DNA from: Croceibacterium aestuarii
Lineage (GTDB): Bacteria; Pseudomonadota; Alphaproteobacteria; Sphingomonadales; Sphingomonadaceae
Assembly (NCBI RefSeq): GCF_030657335.1
Contig: NZ_CP131039.1
Location: 930,001 to 994,000, forward strand
Length of the DNA: 64,000 nucleotides
Reading direction: 5' to 3'
Of this stretch, positions 31,038-40,998 are shown in pieces. A model generated the notes under the pieces. The model searched no databases, had not been told where the DNA came from, and saw nothing but the letters and a program-made list of their open reading frames with translations. Made by a program: the position numbers and the translations under genes. How positions within the stretch are numbered: the first letter of the stretch is position 1; each line of letters starts with the position of its first letter.

Positions 31038-31337
31038 TCAGCGCAGCGCGACGGTGATCGCGGCGGGCTCGGCGGCCCCGGCGAGCTTGCGGTCGATCTC
31101 GCCGCGCACCTCGCTCCGGCAGTCCTTGTAAAGCTGCCAGCCCTTGAGATCCCGCAAGAAGGGCTTCTCGCATGCACGATCGAGCGCGACTTCGATCTTC
31201 TGGTCGAGCGTGGGAGTATGACGTTCTGAGGGTCGCGGCGCGGGTCGCTCGCCGATCACCAGCACGGTGGATTGCGCCGAAGCGGGCACGGCCCCCAGCA
31301 CCGACGTGGCAAGAGCGGCGATCAGAAGTTTCATCAT
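31038..31337 (-). CDS. Small secreted protein, UrcA-like
   Basis: Exported protein of 99 residues with a signal peptide (MMKLLIAALATSV...ASAQ). The mature part is basic and has two Cys residues in the spacing CEKPFLRDLKGWQLYKDC. Small sphingomonad and caulobacter proteins of the UrcA family share this plan: signal peptide, a paired-Cys helical region, and an Ala-rich end. The match is weak and the function of UrcA is unknown. The start at 31337 has ribosome site GGAGGAAG. A promoter-like repeat lies directly upstream at 31373-31412. Confidence 0.6.
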   Translation of the reverse strand: MMKLLIAALATSVLGAVPASAQSTVLVIGERPAPRPSERHTPTLDQKIEVALDRACEKPFLRDLKGWQLYKDCRSEVRGEIDRKLAGAAEPAAITVALR

Positions 31338-31372
31338 CGTCTTCCTCCGGGCAGTTTGTAAGTGTCGCATAC

Positions 31373-31412
31373 AATGTTGCGGTGCAGCATATATATTGCA
31401 AGTGCGAAAAAA
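31373..31412 (-). promoter_or_regulatory. Promoter-like repeat B upstream of the UrcA-like gene
   Basis: On the minus strand it reads TTTTTTCGCACTTGCAATAT and then CTGCACCGCAACATT, the counterpart of repeat A at 30760-30796. It is AT-rich against the GC-rich background, and TTGCAA could serve as a -35 element. It lies 36-75 bases ahead of the UrcA-like ATG. Confidence 0.45.
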
Positions 31413-31556
31413 CGCAGTTCCAATGCATTCGATGCAACACGGCGACCTGTCCGCCCGACGGGCTCAGGCGCATGGTGGATGCACAGGCCGCACACCGGTC
31501 TCGGCGCGGGCGCTGCCTCGCTTTACAGCCCGGCGCGGCCTCACTATCGCCCCGCC

Positions 31557-33131
<1,575 letters not shown>

Positions 33132-33132
33132 G

Positions 33133-33757
33133 ATGGCCCAAGCGACGGTGATCTTTGCCGCTGGGCGGGGAGGCTCGCCCGAGCGCCACTTCGCGACGCT
33201 GGCGCGTTTCGAGAAACGAGGCCTGCAGGTGGTCGCTCCGGATCTTCCGATGATCGCCACGATGCGGCCGACCGCAGACGATCTTCTCGATAGGGCAGTA
33301 GCGCTGGCCGCTGCGCTTGATGCTGCTTCCCCCATTTGGACCAGTTGTTGGCGTCGGCCACTCTGTCGGAGCGACTAAACTGCTTGCCATGACGGGTGCG
33401 AAAATCTGGATGGCGCCGGGCGACTGCCTGTCCATTCCGCGCGAGCCGAGAGTCGAAAAACTCGCCATGCTCGCACCTCCGGTGGAATGCTTCGCAGCTC
33501 CGGGAGCGCTCGACGAGGTGACCTTGCCGCTGTTTCTGCGTTCCGGCGGCCGCGATAAGATTACCCCGCCCGGTAGCCACCGAGAATTCCTGCGCGCCCT
33601 GCCGGAATGCGTCGAGGTGGATTACCAAGTCGTGGCTGAGGCTGGACACTTCAGCTTCATGGACAAGTTCCCCCCGGGTGAGACGGAAACGCTGCCCGAC
33701 GGGCCGGGCTATCGTGCCCAGCTTGTCGCTGAAATCCTTGATTTCGCTCATCTTTGA
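33133..33757 (+). pseudogene. Alpha/beta hydrolase broken by a one-base frameshift
   Basis: Translation from ATG 33133 gives MAQATVIFAAGRGGSPERHF and continues sensibly to LAAALDAASP, then becomes nonsense and stops at 33378. The next frame continues the protein (FGPVVGVGHSVGATKLLAMT... to GYRAQLVAEILDFAHL, stop 33755-33757). Removing one C from the C5 run at 33329-33333 joins the halves exactly as ...AASPFGPVVGVGHSVG. The restored protein has about 207 residues with nucleophile Ser in GHSVG, a late acid in RSGGRDK and His in AEAGHFS, so it is a small alpha/beta hydrolase. Either a recent inactivating mutation or a sequencing error in the C-run explains this. It starts two bases after the guaA stop. 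Confidence 0.85.
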
Positions 33758-33864
33758 CCATCGTCTGGCGGATCGAGTGGGTACAATCGGAACGACTCTT
33801 CTCTTTCGGCCGTTCGACCCCTCGTAAGCCGCACTCACGCGGCGACGAATCACGAGAGGTCGCC

Positions 33865-34314
33865 ATGAACAGAACAATTGTCTCGATCACCGCGCTTGCC
33901 GGGGCCGCCAGTCTGGCTGCCTGCGCGACGCTCGAAGAGGAGGCGGTCGACGCCACTTCGGACACCTACCATGCGACGCTGCTGGGCTCGAACGAGGTTG
34001 GCGGAGGCGATCCCGATGCTTCCGGCCGGGCCGAAATCTCGATTTCCGATGCATTCAACCAGGTCTGTTACGAACTCAAGGATCTGAAGGGCCTCGACAC
34101 CGTCACCGCGGCGCATATCCACTTCGGTAAGGCCGGGACGAACGGACCGCCGGTGCTGACCCTGACCAAGTCGAACCAGGGCGAATGGAAGGGCTGCAAG
34201 GACGGCGCGGAATGGACGCAGAACCGCCTGCAGGGCAACCCGCAGGATTTCTACGTCAACGTCCACACGACGGCTTACCCGAACGGGGCAATCCGCGGCC
34301 AACTGGTCGATTGA
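33865..34314 (+). CDS. CHRD-domain lipoprotein
   Basis: Lipoprotein of 149 residues. Signal peptide with lipobox LAAC (Cys20), then a CHRD domain: YHATLLGSNEV, AHIHFGKAGTNGPPVLTL and FYVNVHTTAYPNGAIRGQL. The domain occurs in chordin and in many bacterial surface proteins; its bacterial function is unknown. Start 33865 follows CACGAGAGG. It ends in a strong bidirectional hairpin shared with the convergent DoxX-like gene. Confidence 0.88.
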   Translation: MNRTIVSITALAGAASLAACATLEEEAVDATSDTYHATLLGSNEVGGGDPDASGRAEISISDAFNQVCYELKDLKGLDTVTAAHIHFGKAGTNGPPVLTLTKSNQGEWKGCKDGAEWTQNRLQGNPQDFYVNVHTTAYPNGAIRGQLVD

Positions 34315-34319
34315 TCGCG

Positions 34320-34347
34320 GCGCTCACTCGCTCCGGCGAGTGAGCGC
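34320..34347. terminator. Perfect 12-base hairpin between convergent genes
   Basis: GCGCTCACTCGC-TCCG-GCGAGTGAGCGC is an exact inverted repeat with a tetraloop, 6 bases after the CHRD stop. It overlaps the last codons of the convergent DoxX-like gene. There is no long T-run, but the stem is strong and placed to end both transcripts. Confidence 0.65.
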
Positions 34348-34959
34348 TCGCACCAGTCCAATGAGCAGCAGCACGGCGGGAACGGCCAAAGTGGCCAGGC
34401 CGGTCAGACCGTTGAGGCCGGGGACATGCTTCCAGTAGAAGACCATGGCCACAACCAGCACGAGCCCCGCACTGATGTATGCTTTTACCGGCACGCTCGA
34501 CATCGGATTGACGAACAGGCTCTCGTAATTCTGCCCGGGCAACGAAGTCTCCCCATCGGCCACCTGCCCCGCCGACAGCATGTCGCGGTAATACGGCAGG
34601 TAGGCGAAGCATAGCGCCGCATTGAGCGCGACGGTCAGCAGCGCCAGCACGCTGAGCACCGCATCGCCCTCGATCAACAGCGCGATGAACGCGCCGACGA
34701 CATTGACCGGCATCAGCGCCGCGAGCGCGAAAGGCACCAGCCGATCGACGATCAGCAGCGCGCCGGCGGCGATGGCGATGAACTTGGCCACTGCCAGCAG
34801 TCCGCTCTGGTCGAGCTGGCCCATCAGCCGCGCCGCCATCGGATCGTGCCACGCCATCGGCGGCACGAAGGGCACCAGGAAGGGCAGGAAATAGGCCAAC
34901 GCCGTCACGGCCATGAGCAGGCCGAGCAGCAGGCGCAGCGCATCGAGCGGGCGGATCAT
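34324..34959 (-). CDS. DoxX-like inner-membrane protein (larger of a pair)
   Basis: Membrane protein of 211 residues with about five to six hydrophobic segments, first at residues 10-30. It is DoxX-like in its LLGLLMAVTALAYFLPF start and the AVAKFIAIAAGALLIV segment, with a longer loop (about 120-150) between later helices. The start at 34959 has ribosome site GGAGG and overlaps the stop of the upstream DoxX gene by 4 bases. DoxX-family proteins are linked to redox and thiosulfate metabolism in some species; no such role can be read here. Confidence 0.75.
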   Translation of the reverse strand: MIRPLDALRLLLGLLMAVTALAYFLPFLVPFVPPMAWHDPMAARLMGQLDQSGLLAVAKFIAIAAGALLIVDRLVPFALAALMPVNVVGAFIALLIEGDAVLSVLALLTVALNAALCFAYLPYYRDMLSAGQVADGETSLPGQNYESLFVNPMSSVPVKAYISAGLVLVVAMVFYWKHVPGLNGLTGLATLAVPAVLLLIGLVRALTRRSE

Positions 34960-35384
34960 GGCTGCACCTCCTTCTGCCCCCAAGGCCAGCGCGGAGTTGC
35001 GTGGCGCACGAACATCGGCCGGTAGCTATCCCAGTAGGCGAGCAGCAGCAGCACGTTGCAGGTCAGCACCGACCAGCCGTAGATCGCCGAGGCGGTCCAC
35101 CAGCCCTGCAGCTCGGTGTCCCAGTACCAGACCGTGAAGGAGACCGGCAGGACCATGACCAGGAACAGCGGCAGGCGAATCCCGAGCAGCACTGCGATTC
35201 CGGCAACCAATTCGGTCGCCTTGACGAATGTGAACAGCCCGCTGTCGAGCAGGGCGGTGAACACCCCGATGCTGAGCGGCTCGTTGCCGGTCGGCTGCGG
35301 GTAGAGGCGGATGAAATGGTTGAGGCCCGCGGGTATCATCCACGCGGCATAGATCAGGCGCACGAACCAGACTGCGTAACGCAT
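34956..35384 (-). CDS. DoxX-family membrane protein (smaller of a pair)
   Basis: Membrane protein of 142 residues with four hydrophobic segments. LIYAAWMIPAGLNHFIRLYP followed by FTFVKATELVAGIAVLLG is the DoxX-family plan. The start at 35384 is preceded by GGGGGAGGG. It overlaps the next gene by 4 bases, forming a two-gene operon of related membrane proteins. It is divergent from a thioredoxin-fold lipoprotein, which hints at a shared envelope redox role but does not prove it. Confidence 0.8.
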   Translation of the reverse strand: MRYAVWFVRLIYAAWMIPAGLNHFIRLYPQPTGNEPLSIGVFTALLDSGLFTFVKATELVAGIAVLLGIRLPLFLVMVLPVSFTVWYWDTELQGWWTASAIYGWSVLTCNVLLLLAYWDSYRPMFVRHATPRWPWGQKEVQP

Positions 35385-35567
35385 AAAGCCCTCCCCCAGG
35401 CCAGGCAGGGCGGCGGGTTCGGCCAGCCTGTTCCCCTGGGACAGGGTAGGCTGCGGCGAAAGCGATTGTAAATGCCCATGTCGGGGTACCGGCGCTTCCG
35501 GTTGCATCCGCAACCTTGCCCCGCGATGCGAGTCGGGCCACAAGCGCGACCGACGAAAGGGATTTGC

Positions 35568-37079
35568 ATGCGCTATACGACCGTTGCCGCTGCCTTCGCG
35601 CTGACGCTTGCCACCGCCGCCTGCCAGAACGGCAGCGACCAGGCCGAAGTCGCCCAGGCCAGCGAAATCGCCTGGCGCCACGGCGACGTTGCCGATGCGC
35701 TGACCGAAGCCAAGGAAGCCGGCAAGCCGGTCATCCTTTACTGGGGTGCGGTGTGGTGCCCGCCGTGCAACCAGATGAAGGCCACGCTTTTCCGCGACCC
35801 GGAATTCATTGCCGAGACGCAGAACTTCATTCCCGTCTATCTCGACGGCGATACCGAGGGTGCACAGCGCTGGGGCGAACAGTTCGGCATCAGCGGCTAT
35901 CCGACCGTCATCATCCTGCAACCCGACGGGACCGAGATCACGCGCATCGCCAGCGCGACGATGGCCGGCGAGTTGCCCCACCTGCTGGAGGTCGCGGCCA
36001 AGCGCACGACCTCGATCGAAACTCTGTTGGCCAAGGCCCGGGCCAACACCGCCAACCTCGACAAGGAGGACTGGACCATTCTGGGCGGGTTCGACTGGAT
36101 GAACGATCCCAAGCACTTTTCCGACCTGACCAAGGCCGGGACGCTGCTCGGCCGGCTCGCGCAATCGGCGCCGACGCCCGAACTGCAGCGCCGCTTCGGC
36201 CTGCTAGCCTTGGCGGTCGAAGCCGACGACACGCTCACCGCCGAACAGCAGGCACGGGTCGAACGCGTGCTTGGCGGCATGCTCGAAGACAAAGACGAGA
36301 TCCTCGCCAACCGGCAGGAGCTGACATATTACGCTCCCGACTTGGTCAACGCCTTGCCCGCGGGCGAGGCGCGCGAGCGGTTGACCGGCAAGCTGATCGA
36401 GGCCGGCGACACGATCTTCGCCGCCGACGGACTTTCGCTGACGGACCGGGTCGACGCCGCGAATATCGACATCGCACTCGCCAATTCGAATGGCGGAAAG
36501 GTCCCGGCCGACGTTCTGGCGAAGGTTCGCGAGCGGGCCGAGTGGGCCGATGCCCACGCCAAGGACAAGCAGCAGCGGCAATCGGTGATGGACGATGCCG
36601 CTTACCTGCTCAAGGACGCCGGAGACATCGAGGCGGGCCGCAAAATCCTGCTCGGCGAACTCGAGACCTCCGAAGCGCCCTACTATTACATGAGCAGCCT
36701 TGCCGACTTCGCCGAAGCGCAAGGCAAGGACGCGGAGGCGATCGACTGGGCGCACAAGGCTTACGAGGCCTCGCGCGGCCCGGCGACGCGGGTGCAGTGG
36801 GCCATCTCGTGGTCGAACTACGTGATGCGCCTCACGCCGAAAGACAAAAAGGCCGTCGAGGCCAGCGCGCAAGCCGTGCTCGCGGAGTTGGCCAAGAACC
36901 AGGAGGGCTATTTCCAGCGGACCCGAGTCAAGATCGACAAGTGGGGCCAGTCGCTGGCCGAATGGGCGGCCAAGAACGGCGGCAGCGAAGTGCTCGACGG
37001 TCTGCGCACCGAGATGGCGGAGTTGTGCACCAAGCAGGGGGGCAAGGCCGAAAGCTGCCAGTCGTGGGCGAAAGCCTGA
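35568..37079 (+). CDS. Thioredoxin-fold lipoprotein with long helical C-terminal region
   Basis: Lipoprotein of 503 residues. Signal peptide with lipobox TAAC (Cys19), then a thioredoxin-like domain with WCPPC (Cys64, Cys67) and cis-Pro in SGYPTVII, residues about 35-150. The remaining 350 residues are Ala/Glu-rich, helical and TPR-like (for example ADFAEAQGKDAEAIDWAHKA). It probably acts as a periplasmic disulfide reductase or isomerase held to a membrane. Start 35568 follows GAAAGGG. The 3' end overlaps a GNAT gene by 16 bases. Confidence 0.88.
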   Translation: MRYTTVAAAFALTLATAACQNGSDQAEVAQASEIAWRHGDVADALTEAKEAGKPVILYWGAVWCPPCNQMKATLFRDPEFIAETQNFIPVYLDGDTEGAQRWGEQFGISGYPTVIILQPDGTEITRIASATMAGELPHLLEVAAKRTTSIETLLAKARANTANLDKEDWTILGGFDWMNDPKHFSDLTKAGTLLGRLAQSAPTPELQRRFGLLALAVEADDTLTAEQQARVERVLGGMLEDKDEILANRQELTYYAPDLVNALPAGEARERLTGKLIEAGDTIFAADGLSLTDRVDAANIDIALANSNGGKVPADVLAKVRERAEWADAHAKDKQQRQSVMDDAAYLLKDAGDIEAGRKILLGELETSEAPYYYMSSLADFAEAQGKDAEAIDWAHKAYEASRGPATRVQWAISWSNYVMRLTPKDKKAVEASAQAVLAELAKNQEGYFQRTRVKIDKWGQSLAEWAAKNGGSEVLDGLRTEMAELCTKQGGKAESCQSWAKA

Positions 37080-37501
37080 TCCGGGCGGCCGCGGCGGAGG
37101 ACAGCGCGGCGCTCGCCCGGTTGGTCGGCCAGCTCGGCTACGACTCCACCGCGGCCGAGATCGAAGAGCGCTTGGATCAGTTATCGGCCGAAGGATGCGC
37201 GGTTTTGGTCGCCGTGCGCGGGGGCGAGGTGGTCGGCTGTCTCAGCACCTCGCTGATGCGCGTGATCCACCGCCCCGCACCCGTCGGGCGGATTTCGATG
37301 ATGGTGATCGAGGAGCGGCTGCGCGGCCAGGGCATCGGCGCAGAACTGGTCGCCGCTGCCGAGCGGCACCTGCTCGCGTCGGGCTGCCGATTGATCGAAG
37401 TGACGAGCAACCTCGCCCGCGAACGGGCGCACGCCTTTTACGAACATCTCGGCTACGAGAAAACCAGCGTGCGCCTGTCGCGCGAACTCGCGACGAAATG
37501 A
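37064..37501 (+). CDS. GNAT-family N-acetyltransferase
   Basis: Acetyl-CoA-dependent transferase of 145 residues. The acetyl-CoA loop is RLRGQGIGAELVAAAERH, followed by EVTSNLARERAHAFYEHLGY, the usual GNAT end. The best start is GTG 37064, inside the end of the preceding gene; no in-frame ATG occurs early enough. The acceptor is unknown. It is followed directly by a strong terminator. Confidence 0.88.
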   Translation: MGESLIRAAAAEDSAALARLVGQLGYDSTAAEIEERLDQLSAEGCAVLVAVRGGEVVGCLSTSLMRVIHRPAPVGRISMMVIEERLRGQGIGAELVAAAERHLLASGCRLIEVTSNLARERAHAFYEHLGYEKTSVRLSRELATK

Positions 37502-37528
37502 AAAGGGCCGCAGTAACGCGGCCCTTTT
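37501..37528. terminator. Bidirectional intrinsic terminator
   Basis: AAAAGGGCCGC-AGTAAC-GCGGCCCTTTT is a perfect 11-base stem with A-run and T-run flanks, suited to both strands. It lies between the convergent GNAT gene and the small secreted protein gene. Confidence 0.92.
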
Positions 37529-37551
37529 CGAAATCTTGTGGTACGCGAGCC

Positions 37552-37785
37552 CTACGGGCTGGCGGGAAGGTCGCTGGTGTCGAAGCTGTCGTCGTTCGAA
37601 ACCAGGAGAGCCACCGCGACGGCTGCGCCGAGCACGGCAAGAATGGGGAGAAGCGAACCGCCGGCCAATTCTTCCTTCTGCGAAACATGCGAGGACCCGC
37701 GAGCTTCGGCGGCCTGCGCTGCCAGCGGTGTGGCAATAAGCCCAGCGGCCGCGAGCGCGGTGAAAGTGGTTTTGGCGATCTTCAT
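37552..37785 (-). CDS. Small exported single-helix protein of unknown function
   Basis: Protein of 77 residues with a signal peptide (MKIAKTTFTALAAAG...AAQAAEA), a short polar stretch and one membrane helix (SLLPILAVLGAAVAVALLV), ending in an acidic tail DDSFDTSDLPASP. This layout is frequent among small sphingomonad proteins I recall as hypothetical. The start at 37785 has ribosome site AGGGAG. Its function is unknown. Confidence 0.75.
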   Translation of the reverse strand: MKIAKTTFTALAAAGLIATPLAAQAAEARGSSHVSQKEELAGGSLLPILAVLGAAVAVALLVSNDDSFDTSDLPASP

Positions 37786-37973
37786 ATACGACTCCCTATA
37801 ATGCATCTCGTCTTTGCCCTCAACGACGAGTCGGGTCAAGCGTTCCCGGAAGCCGCGCCTTATCTCAGACGCTTCGAAACGCAAGAAGAATGCGCTGCAA
37901 ATGGTTCGATCAACCGGATCTCCGGATGGGCGTTGCCCCAGGCGAAATGGCGAGATTCGACCGGTCCCGCCGG

Positions 37974-38528
37974 TCACCAGGCAAAGCCCGCGGCAATTGC
38001 CTCTTGCTCAAGAGCGGTTGGCGCTCTGCCAAGCACGGCATTGCGGTGCGGAAAGCGGCCAAAACGGGCAATCATTCGGCGATGCGCGCGGGCAAAAGCG
38101 AGTGCCCTCGAATCACCGAGTTCGGCGAAAAAGCGCACACTCGCGATCTGGTCCCGGCGATCCTCGCTATGCATCAGCGGCATGGCCAGAAACTGGCGTT
38201 CGTGAAGTCCCAGCCCCGTATCCCAGCCGCGTTCGAGCGCGCCCTTGGCGATGGCGCGGGCAAGCGGGTCGCTGGTGAAGGCGAGCGCCGACTGGCGGTG
38301 CAGGTTGCGCGGGATTTGGTCGAACAGAAGCACGGCACCGCGCGCGATATATGCATCGCCCAGGAAGTCGGAGGCAGGGCGGCGTCGCAGCGCGTCCCAC
38401 CATCGGCCGAAGCGCCGCGCCAGTTCTCGATCGAGCGCGGGGTCGGAAGCAAACCAATCGGCCGGGCCGAGATGGTGAAACCAGAAATGCAGCAGGTCAG
38501 CCGCCCATGGGCGCCGGGCGGCTGCCAA
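37974..38528 (-). CDS. DUF924 family protein
   Basis: Soluble helical protein of 184 residues. DLLHFWFHHLGPADWFASDPALD at the start, LLFDQIPRNLHR and the ALAFARAHRRMIARFGRFPHRNAVLGR region are the DUF924 signatures. The fold is TPR-like and the function is unknown. It begins 4 bases after the stop of the secreted protein gene upstream, so they form an operon. Confidence 0.9.
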   Translation of the reverse strand: MAAARRPWAADLLHFWFHHLGPADWFASDPALDRELARRFGRWWDALRRRPASDFLGDAYIARGAVLLFDQIPRNLHRQSALAFTSDPLARAIAKGALERGWDTGLGLHERQFLAMPLMHSEDRRDQIASVRFFAELGDSRALAFARAHRRMIARFGRFPHRNAVLGRAPTALEQEAIAAGFAW

Positions 38529-38532
38529 ACGG

Positions 38533-38934
38533 TCAGCCCTCCCGGGTGTAGGGCACGAATTCGGTCAGGAAGACGATTCCCGTCGTCATCCCGCTCGACC
38601 TGTCGATGGTGTGCATCTGGTCCTGGACGCACAGCTGGCTCGGGCTGAAACGGTTGATTACCAGGATGTCCGAGGTGTCGAGTTGCCGGGGCTGCGCGGG
38701 CCGGGCGACGTAAATCGTCTTGCCGTGGCCGTAGACCATGGCGACCTGGTCGATGATCTCGGGGCTGTCACTGCGCAAAGTGTTGATGCAGCTTACCGGT
38801 TCGCCGGCGGTCCGCCCATCGATCAGCTTCGCCAGCCGCTCCTCGCCCCGTGCCACGCGGTCTCCGGCAACGGCGGGTGAAATCGCGCCGAACGCAATTG
38901 CAGCGCCGGCGATGCAGGAAAGAAAGGTCTTCAT
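38533..38934 (-). CDS. Secreted protein of unknown function
   Basis: Exported protein of 133 residues: signal peptide to AVAGD (about residue 24), then RVARGEERLAKLIDGRTAGE, which I recall as recurring in sphingomonad hypothetical proteins. It has two Cys (SCINTLRS and QLCVQD) that may form a disulfide. The start at 38934 follows GGAGACAC. It is cotranscribed with the DUF924 gene. Confidence 0.78.
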   Translation of the reverse strand: MKTFLSCIAGAAIAFGAISPAVAGDRVARGEERLAKLIDGRTAGEPVSCINTLRSDSPEIIDQVAMVYGHGKTIYVARPAQPRQLDTSDILVINRFSPSQLCVQDQMHTIDRSSGMTTGIVFLTEFVPYTREG

Positions 38935-38995
38935 CGTGTGTCTCCTGACCGGATTCTTACACCGGACCGGGTGAACACCGGCTGACCGCCTGATC

Positions 38996-39256
38996 TCAGG
39001 CGACGCTCGCGTCGCCCGGTTCGGGCAGGTCGCCGGGCGAAACCTCGTGGATGCCGTGTTCGGCCGCGCTGCCCCTCAGCACGAAACGACGATCGCAGTA
39101 ACCGCAATCGACGTAGCCCTTTTCGTCGATCTCGAGCCAGACGCGCGGGTGCCCGAGCGATGCCGGGCGATAGCCCGCTCCGCCGCGGATTGCGCCGGCG
39201 CCGTCGCACGAGACGCGGCGGGTGTCGGTCAGGGTGATTTCGGGTACGTATTCCAC
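38996..39256 (-). CDS. CHCC zinc-finger protein (complex I-associated type)
   Basis: Small protein of about 86 residues with a C-H-C-C zinc site: [16 protein letters not shown] and [12 protein letters not shown]. The same domain ends mitochondrial NDUFS6, a complex I accessory subunit, and stand-alone copies are common in alphaproteobacteria. The start is uncertain: GTG at 39256 is given; TTG at 39292 is possible. The residues after the zinc site ([17 protein letters not shown]) are unconserved to my eye. Confidence 0.82.
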   Translation of the reverse strand: MEYVPEITLTDTRRVSCDGAGAIRGGAGYRPASLGHPRVWLEIDEKGYVDCGYCDRRFVLRGSAAEHGIHEVSPGDLPEPGDASVA

Positions 39257-39299
39257 GGCCCCGCCGTTATCGCGAAGCGCGGGTTCTGGCAACAGCGGT

Positions 39300-39896
39300 T
39301 CAGTTGAACTGGATCTGCACGAGCACGGTGCCGTGGTAGACCCCGGCGGGCTGGGCGGCGCCGACATGCAGGGTTCCGCCGAGCCTGAATTCGGTGATGC
39401 CGTTGGCGGTGTCGATGTTGTAGCGGCCAAGGTTCCAGCCGCTTCCGCCGCCGTTTGCGCTCGTCATCCCCGTCGTTCCGAGAGTGATGGCGTCCATCGT
39501 CATGCTGTTTCCGGCCCCGGCGGCCAGCGTAACGGTCCCGCCGTTGGTCTCGCGGATGCGCACCTTCCAGTTGCGCTTACCGTAGATATTGAAGCGGGCG
39601 GCGCGGCACACCCCGCTGCGGACAAGCCCGCTCGATGCCGTGCAGTTCGCGGTGCTGGCCGGGGTCAGGACGATGGTGCCGGCGGCGTTTGGCTGGACGA
39701 TCGAGCCGAAGGCCATGTCGGCGGTCTTGGCGATGGATCCCGGAGTCTGGATGACTGTCAGCGCGTCGGCGCTGGCCGTGTCCTGCGCCCTCGCTTGCCC
39801 GGGCGCCAAGATGCACGGCACAGCGGCGGCGAGCGCGAGAACCGCGCGCGGGCCCTGCGCTGGCAGGCAAGGTTTGCAGGATGTTATAGGCCCCAT
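39300..39896 (-). CDS. DUF4402 secreted protein (pilin/spore-coat-like)
   Basis: Exported protein of 198 residues. Signal peptide ([11 protein letters not shown]...ARAQ), then a beta-rich DUF4402 domain: [18 protein letters not shown], a Cys pair in [18 protein letters not shown], and the C-terminal [20 protein letters not shown], which resembles CFA/I or spore-coat U adhesin subunits. No chaperone or usher gene is next to it, so assembly into a fibre is not supported here. The start at 39896 has only a weak ribosome site. Confidence 0.85.
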   Translation of the reverse strand: MGPITSCKPCLPAQGPRAVLALAAAVPCILAPGQARAQDTASADALTVIQTPGSIAKTADMAFGSIVQPNAAGTIVLTPASTANCTASSGLVRSGVCRAARFNIYGKRNWKVRIRETNGGTVTLAAGAGNSMTMDAITLGTTGMTSANGGGSGWNLGRYNIDTANGITEFRLGGTLHVGAAQPAGVYHGTVLVQIQFN

Positions 39897-40008
39897 CGTG
39901 CCGCTCTTACGATAGCAGCCGATAGGGGATGGTTGCCCTGCATGGTTAAGACGGCGGCAACAAACGACAGCTTTACGCCGTGCGTCCCGCGCCTCTAAAG
40001 GCGAGCGC

Positions 40009-40959
40009 ATGAGCGACACCGCACCCGCCATCGCCATCCGCGACCTGGTCAAGGAATATGCCGCATCGCCCGGCGCACCGCCCAAGCTGGCGCTCAAGGG
40101 GGTGACCTTCGATGTCCCCGAAGGCGGCATCTTCGGGCTGCTCGGGCCGAACGGCGCCGGCAAGTCGACGCTGATCAACATCATGGCCGGGCTGGTCACC
40201 AAGACCTCGGGCACGGTGGAGATCTGGGGCCACGATATCGACCGTGACCACCGCAACGCCAAGCTCAACATCGGCATCGTGCCGCAGGAGATCGTCTTCG
40301 ATCCGTTCTTCACGCCCTTCGAAGTGCTCGAAAACCAGGGCGGGATGTACGGCGTGCCCAAGGCGCTGCGCCGGTCGATGGAACTGCTCCGCGCGGTGCA
40401 CCTCGAAGACAAGCGCGACGCCTATTCGCGCACGCTATCGGGCGGCATGAAACGGCGCCTGCTGATCGCCAAGGCGATGGTCCACTCGCCGCCGATCCTG
40501 GTGCTCGACGAGCCGACGGCGGGCGTCGACGTCGAACTGCGCCGTCAGCTGTGGGAGCTGGTCACCGAACTCAACGCCGAGGGCGTGACCGTGGTCCTGA
40601 CGACCCACTACCTCGAGGAGGCCGAGGAGCTCTGCGACCGCATCGCCATCATCAACCACGGCGAACTGATCGCCAACAAGCCGACCCGCGAAATGATCGG
40701 CATGATGGGGGAAAAGGTGGTCGAGGTGACGGTCGACAGGGACATCGGGGAGATCCCGAGCGACCCCGCGTTCCACAAGTGCGAAAAGACGGGCGAGCGG
40801 AGTATCGCGATAACTTTCGACAAGTCCCGGGTCAGCGCCGGCCAGGTGCTCGCCCGGCTGCAGGCCCAGGGTTTCACGATAGAGGACGTGACGACTCGCG
40901 AGGCGGACTTGGAAGACGTTTTCGTACAGCTCACCAGCGGCGTGCCCGAAGCGGCCTGA
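40009..40959 (+). CDS. ABC-2 type transporter ATP-binding protein
   Basis: ATPase of 316 residues. Walker A GPNGAGKST, signature LSGGMKRRL, Walker B ILVLDEPTAGVD and the H-loop TTHYLEEAEEL are intact; a C-terminal region (about 235-310) as in drug or polysaccharide exporters of the DrrA/YadG type follows. The usual permease gene is not adjacent: nadB follows after 39 bases. The partner must be elsewhere or upstream of a rearrangement. Confidence 0.93.
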   Translation: MSDTAPAIAIRDLVKEYAASPGAPPKLALKGVTFDVPEGGIFGLLGPNGAGKSTLINIMAGLVTKTSGTVEIWGHDIDRDHRNAKLNIGIVPQEIVFDPFFTPFEVLENQGGMYGVPKALRRSMELLRAVHLEDKRDAYSRTLSGGMKRRLLIAKAMVHSPPILVLDEPTAGVDVELRRQLWELVTELNAEGVTVVLTTHYLEEAEELCDRIAIINHGELIANKPTREMIGMMGEKVVEVTVDRDIGEIPSDPAFHKCEKTGERSIAITFDKSRVSAGQVLARLQAQGFTIEDVTTREADLEDVFVQLTSGVPEAA

Positions 40960-40998
40960 ACGCTTGCCGAGCAAGGCGCGGCAAGCCATGACGGCGCC

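Noticed and set aside
35500-35515. GGTTGC-ATCC-GCAACC hairpin upstream of the thioredoxin-fold lipoprotein
   Set aside because: Only a six-base stem without placement over a ribosome site or T-run; too weak to call.
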